DNA of 30,739 nucleotides, from NCBI GenBank assembly GCA_051655155.1, contig JBOFZL010000080.1:1-30739 (forward strand), given 5' to 3'. The position numbers were made by a program, and so were the translations under genes. The notes under the pieces were generated by a model. It searched no databases. It was not told where the DNA came from and saw only the letters and a program-made list of their open reading frames with translations. This document shows, one piece after another, positions 16,634-23,357 of the stretch (position 1 is the first letter of the stretch; every line of letters starts with the position of its first letter). This stretch comes from JBOFZL01 sp051655155 (GTDB lineage: Bacteria; Bacillota; Clostridia; Peptostreptococcales; Filifactoraceae).

Positions 16634-17866
16634 ATGGATATTAGCTACTTACTTTTAGGGTTAAATATCACCTTAATTATATTAATAATTTTTTTAATCA
16701 TTAATAATCACAAATTAATGACTAAAATTAATATTTTAGAGTATAGTGATAAAGATATTAGTAGTGTAATAACTCGTGAAATGTCAAATTCAAGAATCGA
16801 GATAGAAGCAAAACTTGGAAATTTAGAAAATAGATTATCAGAAAATATTAATAATTTAACTACCAAACAGATGGAACAATTAAATTTAAGTAATAAGAAC
16901 AACGCTGAAATTTTAAAAATGGTTGAAGATAGGTTAGAGTCTGTTAGAAGTACTGTAGATACAAAGCTTAGACATATTCAGGAGGATAATAACACTAAAT
17001 TAAATGAAATAAAATCTACAGTAGATGAAAAACTTCATAAAACATTGGAAGAAAAATTGGGAGAGTCTTTTAAATTAGTAAGCATGAATCTTGAAAGTGT
17101 GCATAAGGGTCTTGGTGAAATGCAAAATTTAGCCAAAGGAGTAGGGGACTTAAAAAAAGTATTAACAAATGTTAAAACTAGAGGAATTATAGGTGAAATT
17201 CAACTTGAAGCAATATTAGAACAAATATTAACACCTGAGCAATATGAAAAGAATGTTAAGTGCAATCCAAATTCTAGTGAGATAGTTGAATTTGCTATAA
17301 AATTACCAGGGAATAAAGAGAATAAAGCTATAATGTTACCTATAGACGCAAAATTTCCAATAGAGGCCTATTACAGATTGCTTGATGCTCATGAAAAGTT
17401 TAACTCTAGAGAAATTGCATTATATCAAAAAGAACTTGAACAAGCTATAAAAAAATCTGCCAAAGATATAAATCAAAAATATATTTGTTCGCCTTTTACC
17501 ACAGAATTTGCTATAATGTTCTTACCAATAGAAGGTCTCTATGCAGAAATAGTTAGAAGTCCAGAATTGTTAAGTAACTTACAAAATCAATATAAGGTTA
17601 TTGTTGCAGGTCCAACAACTTTTTCTGCCCTTTTAAATAGTTTACAGATTGGTTTTAAAACACTAGCTATTGAAAAACGTTCAATGCAGGTATGGGAAAC
17701 CCTAACGAGGGTAAGAGATGAATTTGGAAAATTTGGAGAAGTTTTAGAAAAAGCACAGAAAAAAATAGTAGATGCAGGATCTGAAATTGATAAATTAGTA
17801 GGTATAAGAAGTAAAAAGATAATTCAGCAATTAGATAAAGTGGGAGAGTATAATGAACTGGAGTAA
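16634..17866 (+). CDS. rmuC: DNA recombination protein RmuC homologue
   Basis: A family that limits inversions at short inverted repeats in E. coli; the C-terminal part is related to nuclease folds. The 410-residue protein has an N-terminal membrane helix (about 4-24, 'LLGLNITLIILIIFLII'), a long coiled coil (about 30-150, rich in Glu, Lys, Asn and Leu), and the RmuC domain with 'GEIQLEAILEQIL' near 190, 'LPIDAKFPIEAYYRL' near 238, 'AIMFLPIEGLYAE' and 'VIVAGPTTFSALLNSLQIGF'. AGGAG lies 5 nt before the ATG. It is transcribed with the upstream ABC exporter and, through a GGAGG placed just after its stop, with the downstream unknown gene. The mechanism in Gram-positives is not established. Confidence 0.93.
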   Translation: MDISYLLLGLNITLIILIIFLIINNHKLMTKINILEYSDKDISSVITREMSNSRIEIEAKLGNLENRLSENINNLTTKQMEQLNLSNKNNAEILKMVEDRLESVRSTVDTKLRHIQEDNNTKLNEIKSTVDEKLHKTLEEKLGESFKLVSMNLESVHKGLGEMQNLAKGVGDLKKVLTNVKTRGIIGEIQLEAILEQILTPEQYEKNVKCNPNSSEIVEFAIKLPGNKENKAIMLPIDAKFPIEAYYRLLDAHEKFNSREIALYQKELEQAIKKSAKDINQKYICSPFTTEFAIMFLPIEGLYAEIVRSPELLSNLQNQYKVIVAGPTTFSALLNSLQIGFKTLAIEKRSMQVWETLTRVRDEFGKFGEVLEKAQKKIVDAGSEIDKLVGIRSKKIIQQLDKVGEYNELE

Positions 17867-17877
17867 TGGAGGCTATA

Positions 17878-19308
17878 ATGGATAATAATAAAATCTTATC
17901 TTTTGATGAGTTGAAAAAGAAAAAAGAAAAATTAGAAAAAGATTTTTTTGAAGGTAATGTTGATAAAAAACATGTCAATTCCTTATTGGGTCAGTTAAGT
18001 GATGCGGAACGTGAACAAATAAAATCTTTAATGGATTCTTTTGGTTTTGGAATGGACGATAATATGAAGTCTCAAATTGAGAAAATCTTAAATGCTAAAA
18101 GTATTGATGATTTAATTGAAAATGCAAGCTCTGATTTTTTTGATCCTGGTATGCTAGGAAAGATTAGTGAAGAGGCTAAAAAAGCTAATGAAAAATATAA
18201 ATTAGAATATAAGTATTATAGAAACTTTTCTCAATGGCTTACTATATATAAACCTTATACACTTGATAAATTTATGCTTATAGAAAATATAAATACTATA
18301 GCTAAAGAAGTGAATATAGTATTATCGCCATCTTTAAGTAAAAATGAAATTATTGATAAAATAAAAAATAAGTTAAATAAATATTTAGAAAATCATCTTT
18401 TAAAATTCGATGAAGATCGGATGACATTACTAGGAAGCATAATTTCAAATAGAGGAATTCTTTATTTGTCAGAACCATTAACTGATTTTCAAGAAAGGCA
18501 AGTGGATTCATTAAGTAAACTAGGTTTAGTTTTTAGAATAAATGAATCAAGCAAAAAAGCACTAATTATACCGCAAGAAATCTATGATGCGCTAATAGAG
18601 GTAGACTTTAGAAAATTTATGTCAACTCAAAAGGTGAATTCAATAATTTGTAATACTATTTGTGGATTGGCAAATTTATATGGAGTTATTCCAACTAAAG
18701 ATGGAAAAGAACTTATTTGGAATATTGTAAATGATATTAATTTTTTTGATACACAAGAAAGTTTCGAAAAATATTTCAATGATATCGTATCAGAGTATTT
18801 TTCTACTTCAATAATTTCTCATGGTTATTACACAAATGCAGCAATAAATGAAAACTATATTTTTCATCCTATGGTAGGATTTATTGAAGAGTTTTATAGG
18901 TCTCAATCTACATCAAAACATAAATATAAAGAGTTTAGTTATGATAAATTAGTAAAAGAGGGTAGAAATAACTATTATGAAAATTCTATACAAATGAATA
19001 CTATATGGGAAATTTTAAATGAAAATAAATCTGAAGATGAAGTATCAATAAAATCATTAGTTTATACATTTTCAAAAATGGAATTTGAGCCTCAACTTAT
19101 TATCGCACTTTTGGAAACTATGTTTGAAATACCTATTGGTAGTAAGTATGAATTATTGATGGATTCTCTTCGTTCCATTTCAAAAAGAACAGTTAAATGG
19201 GTTTTAAAAGGTTATTATCTCGGGGAAGATACTGGAGAAGGGTACACTATTAAATCAGAAAATTATGATCCTTCTAAAATTATAAATTTAGATTTCCATA
19301 AAAATTAG
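17878..19308 (+). CDS. Conserved-looking protein of unknown function, 476 aa
   Basis: I do not recognise this family. The N-terminal 70 residues are charged and helical ('FDELKKKKEKLEKDFFEGN', then 'LSDAEREQIKSLMDSFGFGM'). The central part (about 160-260) contains 'MTLLGSIISNRGILYL', 'LSKLGLVFRI' and 'ALIIPQEIYDAL', with a spacing reminiscent of a winged-helix-like module, but this is only an impression. The C-terminal half is aromatic- and acid-rich and lacks cysteine clusters, membrane helices or nucleotide-binding motifs, so it should be soluble. The frame opens at 17866, but ATG 17878 has GGAGG 5 nt upstream, only 11 nt after the rmuC stop. A 62-residue gene follows after 10 nt. Its tight coupling to rmuC suggests a connected role; nothing more can be claimed. 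Confidence 0.85.
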   Translation: MDNNKILSFDELKKKKEKLEKDFFEGNVDKKHVNSLLGQLSDAEREQIKSLMDSFGFGMDDNMKSQIEKILNAKSIDDLIENASSDFFDPGMLGKISEEAKKANEKYKLEYKYYRNFSQWLTIYKPYTLDKFMLIENINTIAKEVNIVLSPSLSKNEIIDKIKNKLNKYLENHLLKFDEDRMTLLGSIISNRGILYLSEPLTDFQERQVDSLSKLGLVFRINESSKKALIIPQEIYDALIEVDFRKFMSTQKVNSIICNTICGLANLYGVIPTKDGKELIWNIVNDINFFDTQESFEKYFNDIVSEYFSTSIISHGYYTNAAINENYIFHPMVGFIEEFYRSQSTSKHKYKEFSYDKLVKEGRNNYYENSIQMNTIWEILNENKSEDEVSIKSLVYTFSKMEFEPQLIIALLETMFEIPIGSKYELLMDSLRSISKRTVKWVLKGYYLGEDTGEGYTIKSENYDPSKIINLDFHKN

Positions 19309-19318
19309 GAGAGTATTT

Positions 19319-19507
19319 ATGAATATAATTAATAGAGATTTAGAAAAAAATCAATTTAAAGAAGTAGAGGCAATGATATCGGAATCAATAAATTCACTTG
19401 GGAAGCGATGTGATTTAATCTTAGTACTTTCTGATGGAATAAATGTTTTGTTAGTAAAAAGAGATAATCAAATTATTGTTCAAACTTTATCATCTTTAGA
19501 ATTTTAA
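19319..19507 (+). CDS. Small protein of unknown function, 62 aa
   Basis: The family is not recognised. It has a strong AGGAG ribosome-binding site and starts 10 nt after the preceding unknown gene, so it is very likely translated. The composition is helical at the N-terminus ('NQFKEVEAMISESINSLGK') and then beta-like hydrophobic ('CDLILVLSDGINVLLVK'). There is no membrane segment or signal peptide. Its stop codon lies inside the palindromic terminator shared with lexA. It could partner the 476-residue protein, but this is inferred from position only. Confidence 0.75.
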   Translation: MNIINRDLEKNQFKEVEAMISESINSLGKRCDLILVLSDGINVLLVKRDNQIIVQTLSSLEF

Positions 19508-19557
19508 AAATTAAAAAATACTTAGTGAGTATACTCACTAAGTATTTTTTAATTTTT
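19506..19557. terminator. Perfect 52-bp palindrome, bidirectional terminator
   Basis: The sequence is a perfect inverted repeat about the centre of GTATAC (19531/19532), with 26 paired positions per arm. An AT-rich outer part (A run, then T run on the far side) flanks a GC-containing core ACTTAGTGAG/CTCACTAAGT. The palindrome starts inside the stop codon of the 62-residue gene and ends at the last base of the lexA stop codon. It supplies a T run on both strands and so terminates both convergent units. Confidence 0.92.
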
Positions 19558-20180
19558 CATTTAATATTTAATCTAATTAACGTTTTAACTTTTCCAATAA
19601 TTTCTATGTTTACACCAAATATTGGTTCATATTCTTCATTTTCTGGAAGTAATCTTATTCCTGATGCATCTTTCCAGTACCTTTTTATAGTTGATGTTTC
19701 TCCATCTATTAAGGCCACTACTATATCATTGTTTCTAGCAATATTTGTTGATTCTGCCACTATTATATCCCCGTCAAATATTCCAGCATTAATCATACTA
19801 TCACCTTTAACTTTTAATAAGAAATGCTCGTTGGAATTAAACCATTCTTCAGGTAAAGGAATATACTCCTCAATATGTTGAAATGCTAAAATAGGTTCAC
19901 CTGCAGTAACTTGACCAACAACAGGCAAATTTTTAATTTTTTTTGTATTATAAACATTCTCATCACATCTTGTTATTTCAATTGCTCGTGTTTTGGAAGA
20001 ATCTCTCTTTATATAATTTAATTTTTCCAGTTTATTTAAAGCGTTATGTGCTGTTGAAGTGGATTTATAATCCATTGCTGTACAGATTTCTCTAACTGAA
20101 GGAGGGTATCCCTTTGAATTAATGTGATTTATTAAAAATTCTAAAAGTTTAATTTGGCTACTTGCTAAATCTTCATACAT
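19557..20180 (-). CDS. lexA: SOS regulator LexA
   Basis: Represses the SOS regulon and cleaves itself when RecA filaments form. The 207-residue protein has an N-terminal winged helix ('GYPPSVREICTAMDYKSTST', residues 24-43) and the S24 peptidase domain. It has the Ala-Gly self-cleavage site in 'QVTAGEP' near 93, the catalytic Ser in 'GDSMINAGIFDGD' near 127 and the catalytic Lys in 'TIKRYW' near 164. The start ATG has GGAGG 7 nt upstream. It is divergent from a TM-LysM gene, as dinR/lexA and yneA are in Bacillus, with LexA-box-like sites between them implying autoregulation. Its transcript ends in the palindrome at its stop codon. Confidence 0.97.
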   Translation of the reverse strand: MYEDLASSQIKLLEFLINHINSKGYPPSVREICTAMDYKSTSTAHNALNKLEKLNYIKRDSSKTRAIEITRCDENVYNTKKIKNLPVVGQVTAGEPILAFQHIEEYIPLPEEWFNSNEHFLLKVKGDSMINAGIFDGDIIVAESTNIARNNDIVVALIDGETSTIKRYWKDASGIRLLPENEEYEPIFGVNIEIIGKVKTLIRLNIK

Positions 20181-20205
20181 ACTAAAACCTCCACATTTTT
20201 CTTAT

Positions 20206-20234
20206 ATTTTATCACATATCTAAATAAAATTCAA
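20206..20234 (-). promoter_or_regulatory. lexA promoter
   Basis: On the minus strand TTGAAT (complement of 20229-20234) and TAAAAT (complement of 20206-20211) are 17 nt apart, with an extended TGA before the -10. The LexA-box-like site at 20233-20244 overlaps the -35 by two bases. Confidence 0.75.
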
Positions 20235-20244
20235 ACGAATGTTC
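20233..20244. promoter_or_regulatory. LexA-box-like operator 1 (lexA side)
   Basis: AAACGAATGTTC matches GAAC-N4-GTTC with one mismatch in the left half, and its centre fits the Bacillus RNRY pattern. It abuts and overlaps the lexA -35, so binding would close the lexA promoter. Confidence 0.7.
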
Positions 20245-20252
20245 TATTTTTC

Positions 20253-20281
20253 TTGACAAAGAACAAAAGTTTTGATAATAT
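20253..20281 (+). promoter_or_regulatory. Promoter of the yneA-like gene
   Basis: A consensus TTGACA (20253-20258) and TAATAT (20276-20281) are 17 nt apart. This is among the strongest promoters in the window, which fits a tightly repressed, damage-induced gene. Confidence 0.8.
20261..20272. promoter_or_regulatory. LexA-box-like operator 2 (between -35 and -10)
   Basis: GAACAAAAGTTT fits GAAC-N4-GTTY, with one off-pattern central base. It lies wholly within the 17-nt spacer of the yneA-like promoter, where repressor binding would exclude RNA polymerase. Confidence 0.65.
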
Positions 20282-20293
20282 ATCATTAAATAA

Positions 20294-20305
20294 GAACAAA
20301 CGTTC
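20294..20305. promoter_or_regulatory. LexA-box operator 3 (perfect match)
   Basis: GAACAAACGTTC is a perfect GAAC-N4-GTTC site with an RNRY centre, as in Bacillus LexA boxes. It lies downstream of the promoter and ends one base before the AGGAGG of the yneA-like gene. Confidence 0.85.
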
Positions 20306-20317
20306 AGGAGGTTGATT

Positions 20318-20638
20318 ATGAAAAAGAAGAAAAAAATTCTCAAAAAGATTATTATTTCAAGGATTTATAGAGTTATAGGAATTTTTTCTATAATATTTGC
20401 ATTAACTTTTACTACATCAATAATATTTAGCAATTTGTCAAAATCAATAGAAGCAAGTGCATCAAACTATATTCAAATTTCAGTTTCTCCTGGTGATACT
20501 CTGTGGAATATCGCAAAGGAATATCATACTGAAGGAGATATAAGAAATTATATTTCAGAAATACAAAGGGTTAATAATTTAAATACTGGAAGTATTTTTG
20601 TAGATCAAAAACTATATATCCCAATCAAAAAAATTTGA
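20318..20638 (+). CDS. yneA: YneA-like cell division suppressor, TM plus LysM
   Basis: In Bacillus the divergent partner of lexA is YneA, an SOS-induced, membrane-anchored LysM protein that delays septation. Here the 106-residue product has a very basic N-terminus (lysine run), one membrane helix (about 20-42, 'VIGIFSIIFALTFTTSIIF') and a C-terminal LysM domain ('VSPGDTLWNIAKEYH', then 'IQRVNNLNTG', ending 'LYIPIKKI'). ATG 20318 has AGGAGG 6 nt upstream; a TTG at 20312 is too close to that site. The gene is preceded by a consensus promoter and three LexA-box-like sites, which strongly suggests SOS induction. Sequence similarity to YneA itself is limited to the domain layout and context, so function is inferred. 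Confidence 0.85.
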   Translation: MKKKKKILKKIIISRIYRVIGIFSIIFALTFTTSIIFSNLSKSIEASASNYIQISVSPGDTLWNIAKEYHTEGDIRNYISEIQRVNNLNTGSIFVDQKLYIPIKKI

Positions 20639-20647
20639 TTGGGATAT
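20616..20647 (+). terminator. Terminator of the yneA-like gene
   Basis: A perfect 14-bp stem (ATATCCCAATCAAA and its complement) with an AAAA loop, followed by TATTATT. The stem starts within the last codons and contains the TGA stop (20636-20638), so the hairpin also encodes the C-terminus. Confidence 0.8.
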
Positions 20648-20662
20648 TATTATTCATAAACA

Positions 20663-21775
20663 TTATTCCCAATATTTACGTTCTATAGTTTCTTTTTTTC
20701 CAGATTTTTTATGTGAAGCGTAAAACTGCGTAGTCGTTACATTATCATGATCTAATAAATTTTGTACATCATATATTGAAAAACCAACATCAATAAGAGA
20801 ACTTGCAACAGTTGCTCTTAATTTATGGGGTGAATATCCTTTTTCTCGCACAGTTCCCATAACAATTGAAGTATATTTTTTAACTAAATTTCTAATGGAT
20901 TTTGAATCTAAACGAGAACCTTGAAGAGAGAGAAATAGGGCATCTTTAGATAAAGATATTTTTTTTGAGTATACTAAGCGCTCTGTTTCAATATATTCAT
21001 CTAAAGCTGAAATAACATCATCATTTAATGGCATTATGATCTCTTTTTCTCGTTTTCTAAAAACTATAAATTCTTTTCTGCTATAATTAAAAGATGAAAT
21101 ATTTAAACTCTGAAGTTCACTTACTCTTAATCCATATGTTAAGAATAGCATCATAATTGCATAGTCACGTTTTTTTGTTTTATTCCAATAATCAAGTTCT
21201 TTATTTGTAAGACCATTTCCGGTTTCTAAGGCATATAATAATTCTTTTACTTCGTCAATATATAATCGCTTTATAGAATCAGGATCTTTTTTAGGTAATT
21301 TAATTGGGTTTATGCCATCAGTAATATTTTTTTTAATTTGTTCATTTCTAAACAAAAATTTGAACAGGGAAATGAGTACGGTTTTTTTTCTAGCTAATGT
21401 TTTATTAGAATTATAGAAAGTTTGGATAGAATTATCATTATTAGTTATAGTATATCTGGAACAGTGATTTCCTATATAATAATTAATATCTTTAGCGGTA
21501 ATTTCGTTTAAATGTTTATCTTTAATATCAATAAGAAACTTTAGATCTTCAGTAAATACATCTTCTTCAATACAATATTTTAAGAATGCTATTATTTCAC
21601 GAATATAGTTCAATCGTGTACTAACAGCTACTGAACCTTTTAAAAATATAAAGTAGTCAAATAAACATTTTGGTAATTGTTTTTGTAGTTCTTCACACTT
21701 ATTATATAAAAACTCCTTTTTTTCTAGTATATTTATGGGAGTATCACTTGTGTTATAAATTTTAAAATTATTCAT
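20663..21775 (-). CDS. Tyrosine recombinase, XerS-like architecture
   Basis: A site-specific DNA recombinase or resolvase. The 370-residue protein has an N-terminal SAM-like core-binding region (about 30-165) and a C-terminal catalytic domain. The conserved residues are all visible: Arg in 'TYGLRVSEL' near 216, Lys in the 'RKREKEI' beta hairpin, 'HKLR' near 316, His in 'LLDHDN' near 343 and the nucleophile Tyr in 'TQFYASH' near 351. Length and the 'KKRDYAIMMLFLTYGLRVSE' and 'PHKLR' blocks resemble single-protein XerS of streptococci more than XerC/XerD, but this is a visual judgement. The start at 21775 has AAAGGTG upstream; a further upstream ATG lacks one. No phage or transposon genes adjoin it, so a chromosome-dimer role is plausible. 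Confidence 0.85.
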   Translation of the reverse strand: MNNFKIYNTSDTPINILEKKEFLYNKCEELQKQLPKCLFDYFIFLKGSVAVSTRLNYIREIIAFLKYCIEEDVFTEDLKFLIDIKDKHLNEITAKDINYYIGNHCSRYTITNNDNSIQTFYNSNKTLARKKTVLISLFKFLFRNEQIKKNITDGINPIKLPKKDPDSIKRLYIDEVKELLYALETGNGLTNKELDYWNKTKKRDYAIMMLFLTYGLRVSELQSLNISSFNYSRKEFIVFRKREKEIIMPLNDDVISALDEYIETERLVYSKKISLSKDALFLSLQGSRLDSKSIRNLVKKYTSIVMGTVREKGYSPHKLRATVASSLIDVGFSIYDVQNLLDHDNVTTTQFYASHKKSGKKETIERKYWE

Positions 21776-21812
21776 AACTACACCTTTCAGTTTATATTTT
21801 TTATTATTATTG

Positions 21813-21841
21813 ATTATACAATATATCATTTAATATGTAAA
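21813..21841 (-). promoter_or_regulatory. Promoter of the recombinase gene
   Basis: On the minus strand TTTACA (complement of 21836-21841) and a perfect TATAAT (complement of 21813-21818) are 17 nt apart. The -35 overlaps the end of the inverted repeat by three bases. Confidence 0.75.
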
Positions 21842-21884
21842 CACAACTATTCTTAAAATATACATTTTAGGTATAGTTGTGTTT
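21839..21884. repeat. 46-bp inverted repeat upstream of the recombinase
   Basis: AAACACAACTAT and its exact complement ATAGTTGTGTTT flank an inner dyad TAAAAT-ATAC-ATTTTA, separated by short imperfect segments. It lies between purB and the recombinase, both read on the minus strand. It could be the purB terminator, although no good T run follows, an operator of the recombinase promoter, or a Xer target site. The inner part agrees with about 15 of 20 bases of the B. subtilis dif core as I remember it, which is weak in AT-rich DNA. Confidence 0.7.
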
Positions 21885-21890
21885 ATGAAA

Positions 21891-21906
21891 GGATGGAAAA
21901 TCATCC
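21891..21906 (-). terminator. Small hairpin after purB, weak terminator
   Basis: On the minus strand GGATG pairs with CATCC around ATTTTC, followed by TTTC, 15 nt after the purB stop. The stem is short, so it may act together with the larger dyad at 21839-21884. Confidence 0.4.
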
Positions 21907-21920
21907 CTATTTAAATAAAA

Positions 21921-23348
21921 TTAAACATTAATATTTGTTTTAGAAATAAGTTTTTCATATTTAGAAATAATTGGATTTATTTCATTATTTATAAAATCAT
22001 CTACTTGTTCTATGGAACGACCGATAAAATTTTTATGTTCTAGCATATTCTTTAATTCTTCGGAAGTTCCAAAACTACCATCTTTGATAAGTAAATCAAT
22101 TAGATTGTTACTTTTTCCTTCTTGTTTAACTCTATATGAAGCCTCCATAGAATATTTTCTAATTTTTTCATGAAGTTCTTGCCTGTCGCCACCATTTTTA
22201 ACAGCTTCCATTAAAATATTTTCTGTTGCCATAAATGGCAATTCCTCATCAATATGTTTTTTTATAATTCCTTCATAGACCACTAACCCATCAGTTACAT
22301 TAATTCCTAATTCTAATATAGCATCTATAGATAGAAAAGCTTCAGGTATCGATATTCTTCTATTTGCAGAATCATCTAAAGTGCGTTCTAACCATTGAGT
22401 TGCATGGATAAAAGCAGGATTTTGTGCTATATTTATAACATATTTAGCTAAAGATGAAATTCTCTCTGAACGCATAGGATTCCTTTTATATGCCATTGCA
22501 GATGAACCTATTTGTGTTTTCTCAAACGGCTCTTCTATTTCTTTTAAGCTTTGTAACAATCTGATATCATTTGTCATTTTATGCATGGATTGTGCTATTG
22601 AAGATAGTACTGATAATACCTGAAAATCAACTTTTCGCGTATAGGTTTGACCTGTAACAGCATATGAGTTATCAAAACCCATTTTGTTGCAAACCATTTT
22701 ATCTAAATCTTTTATTTTATTATGATTATTTTCAAATAAGGTCATAAATGAGGCTTGTGTTCCGGTTGTCCCTTTTACTCCTCTCATTTTAATTCCCTGT
22801 ATCCTATATATCAAGTCATGATAATCAAGAAGTAAATCTTGCATCCATAAAGTAGCTCTCTTTCCAACGGTTACTAATTGTGCAGCTTGAAAATGTGTAA
22901 AGCCTAATGTAGGTAAGGTCTTATATTTTTCTGCAAAATTTTTAAGATTATTTAATAAAGAAACTAACTTTATTTCTATAAGCTCCATTGCTTTTTTTAA
23001 TATAATTATATCTGTATTATCTCCAACAAAAGCACTTGTAGCGCCAAGATGAATTATTCCTTTAGCTTCAGGAGCAACTAACCCATATGCTTTTATGTGA
23101 GACATTACATCATGGCGTGTTTCTTTTTCAATTCTTTCAACTTCTTCATATCTAATATCGAATTTAGATTTTTTTAATGATTCAATTTGATTATCTTCTA
23201 TATCTAATCCTAACTCTTTTTCAGATTCTGCTAAAGCTATCCATAAATCTCTCCATGTTTCAAATTTATTTTGATCAGAAAATATATAACTCATTTCTTT
23301 TGAAGAATACCTTTTATTTAAAGGATTTTGGTATATATTATAATCCAT
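21921..23348 (-). CDS. purB: Adenylosuccinate lyase
   Basis: Cleaves SAICAR and adenylosuccinate, releasing fumarate, in purine synthesis and the purine nucleotide cycle. The 475-residue protein belongs to the fumarase/aspartase superfamily. It has the signature 'GSSAMAYKRNPMRSERI' near 287-303, 'TRHDVMSHIKAYG' with the catalytic His region near 80, and 'TLGFTHFQAAQLVTVGKR' near 140-157. AGAGGGG precedes the ATG. It begins 9 nt after the aminotransferase stop, so the two are co-transcribed. No other purine genes are in the window, so it is an isolated pathway gene. Length is normal for the longer purB form. Confidence 0.96.
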   Translation of the reverse strand: MDYNIYQNPLNKRYSSKEMSYIFSDQNKFETWRDLWIALAESEKELGLDIEDNQIESLKKSKFDIRYEEVERIEKETRHDVMSHIKAYGLVAPEAKGIIHLGATSAFVGDNTDIIILKKAMELIEIKLVSLLNNLKNFAEKYKTLPTLGFTHFQAAQLVTVGKRATLWMQDLLLDYHDLIYRIQGIKMRGVKGTTGTQASFMTLFENNHNKIKDLDKMVCNKMGFDNSYAVTGQTYTRKVDFQVLSVLSSIAQSMHKMTNDIRLLQSLKEIEEPFEKTQIGSSAMAYKRNPMRSERISSLAKYVINIAQNPAFIHATQWLERTLDDSANRRISIPEAFLSIDAILELGINVTDGLVVYEGIIKKHIDEELPFMATENILMEAVKNGGDRQELHEKIRKYSMEASYRVKQEGKSNNLIDLLIKDGSFGTSEELKNMLEHKNFIGRSIEQVDDFINNEINPIISKYEKLISKTNINV

Positions 23349-23357
23349 TACACCCCT

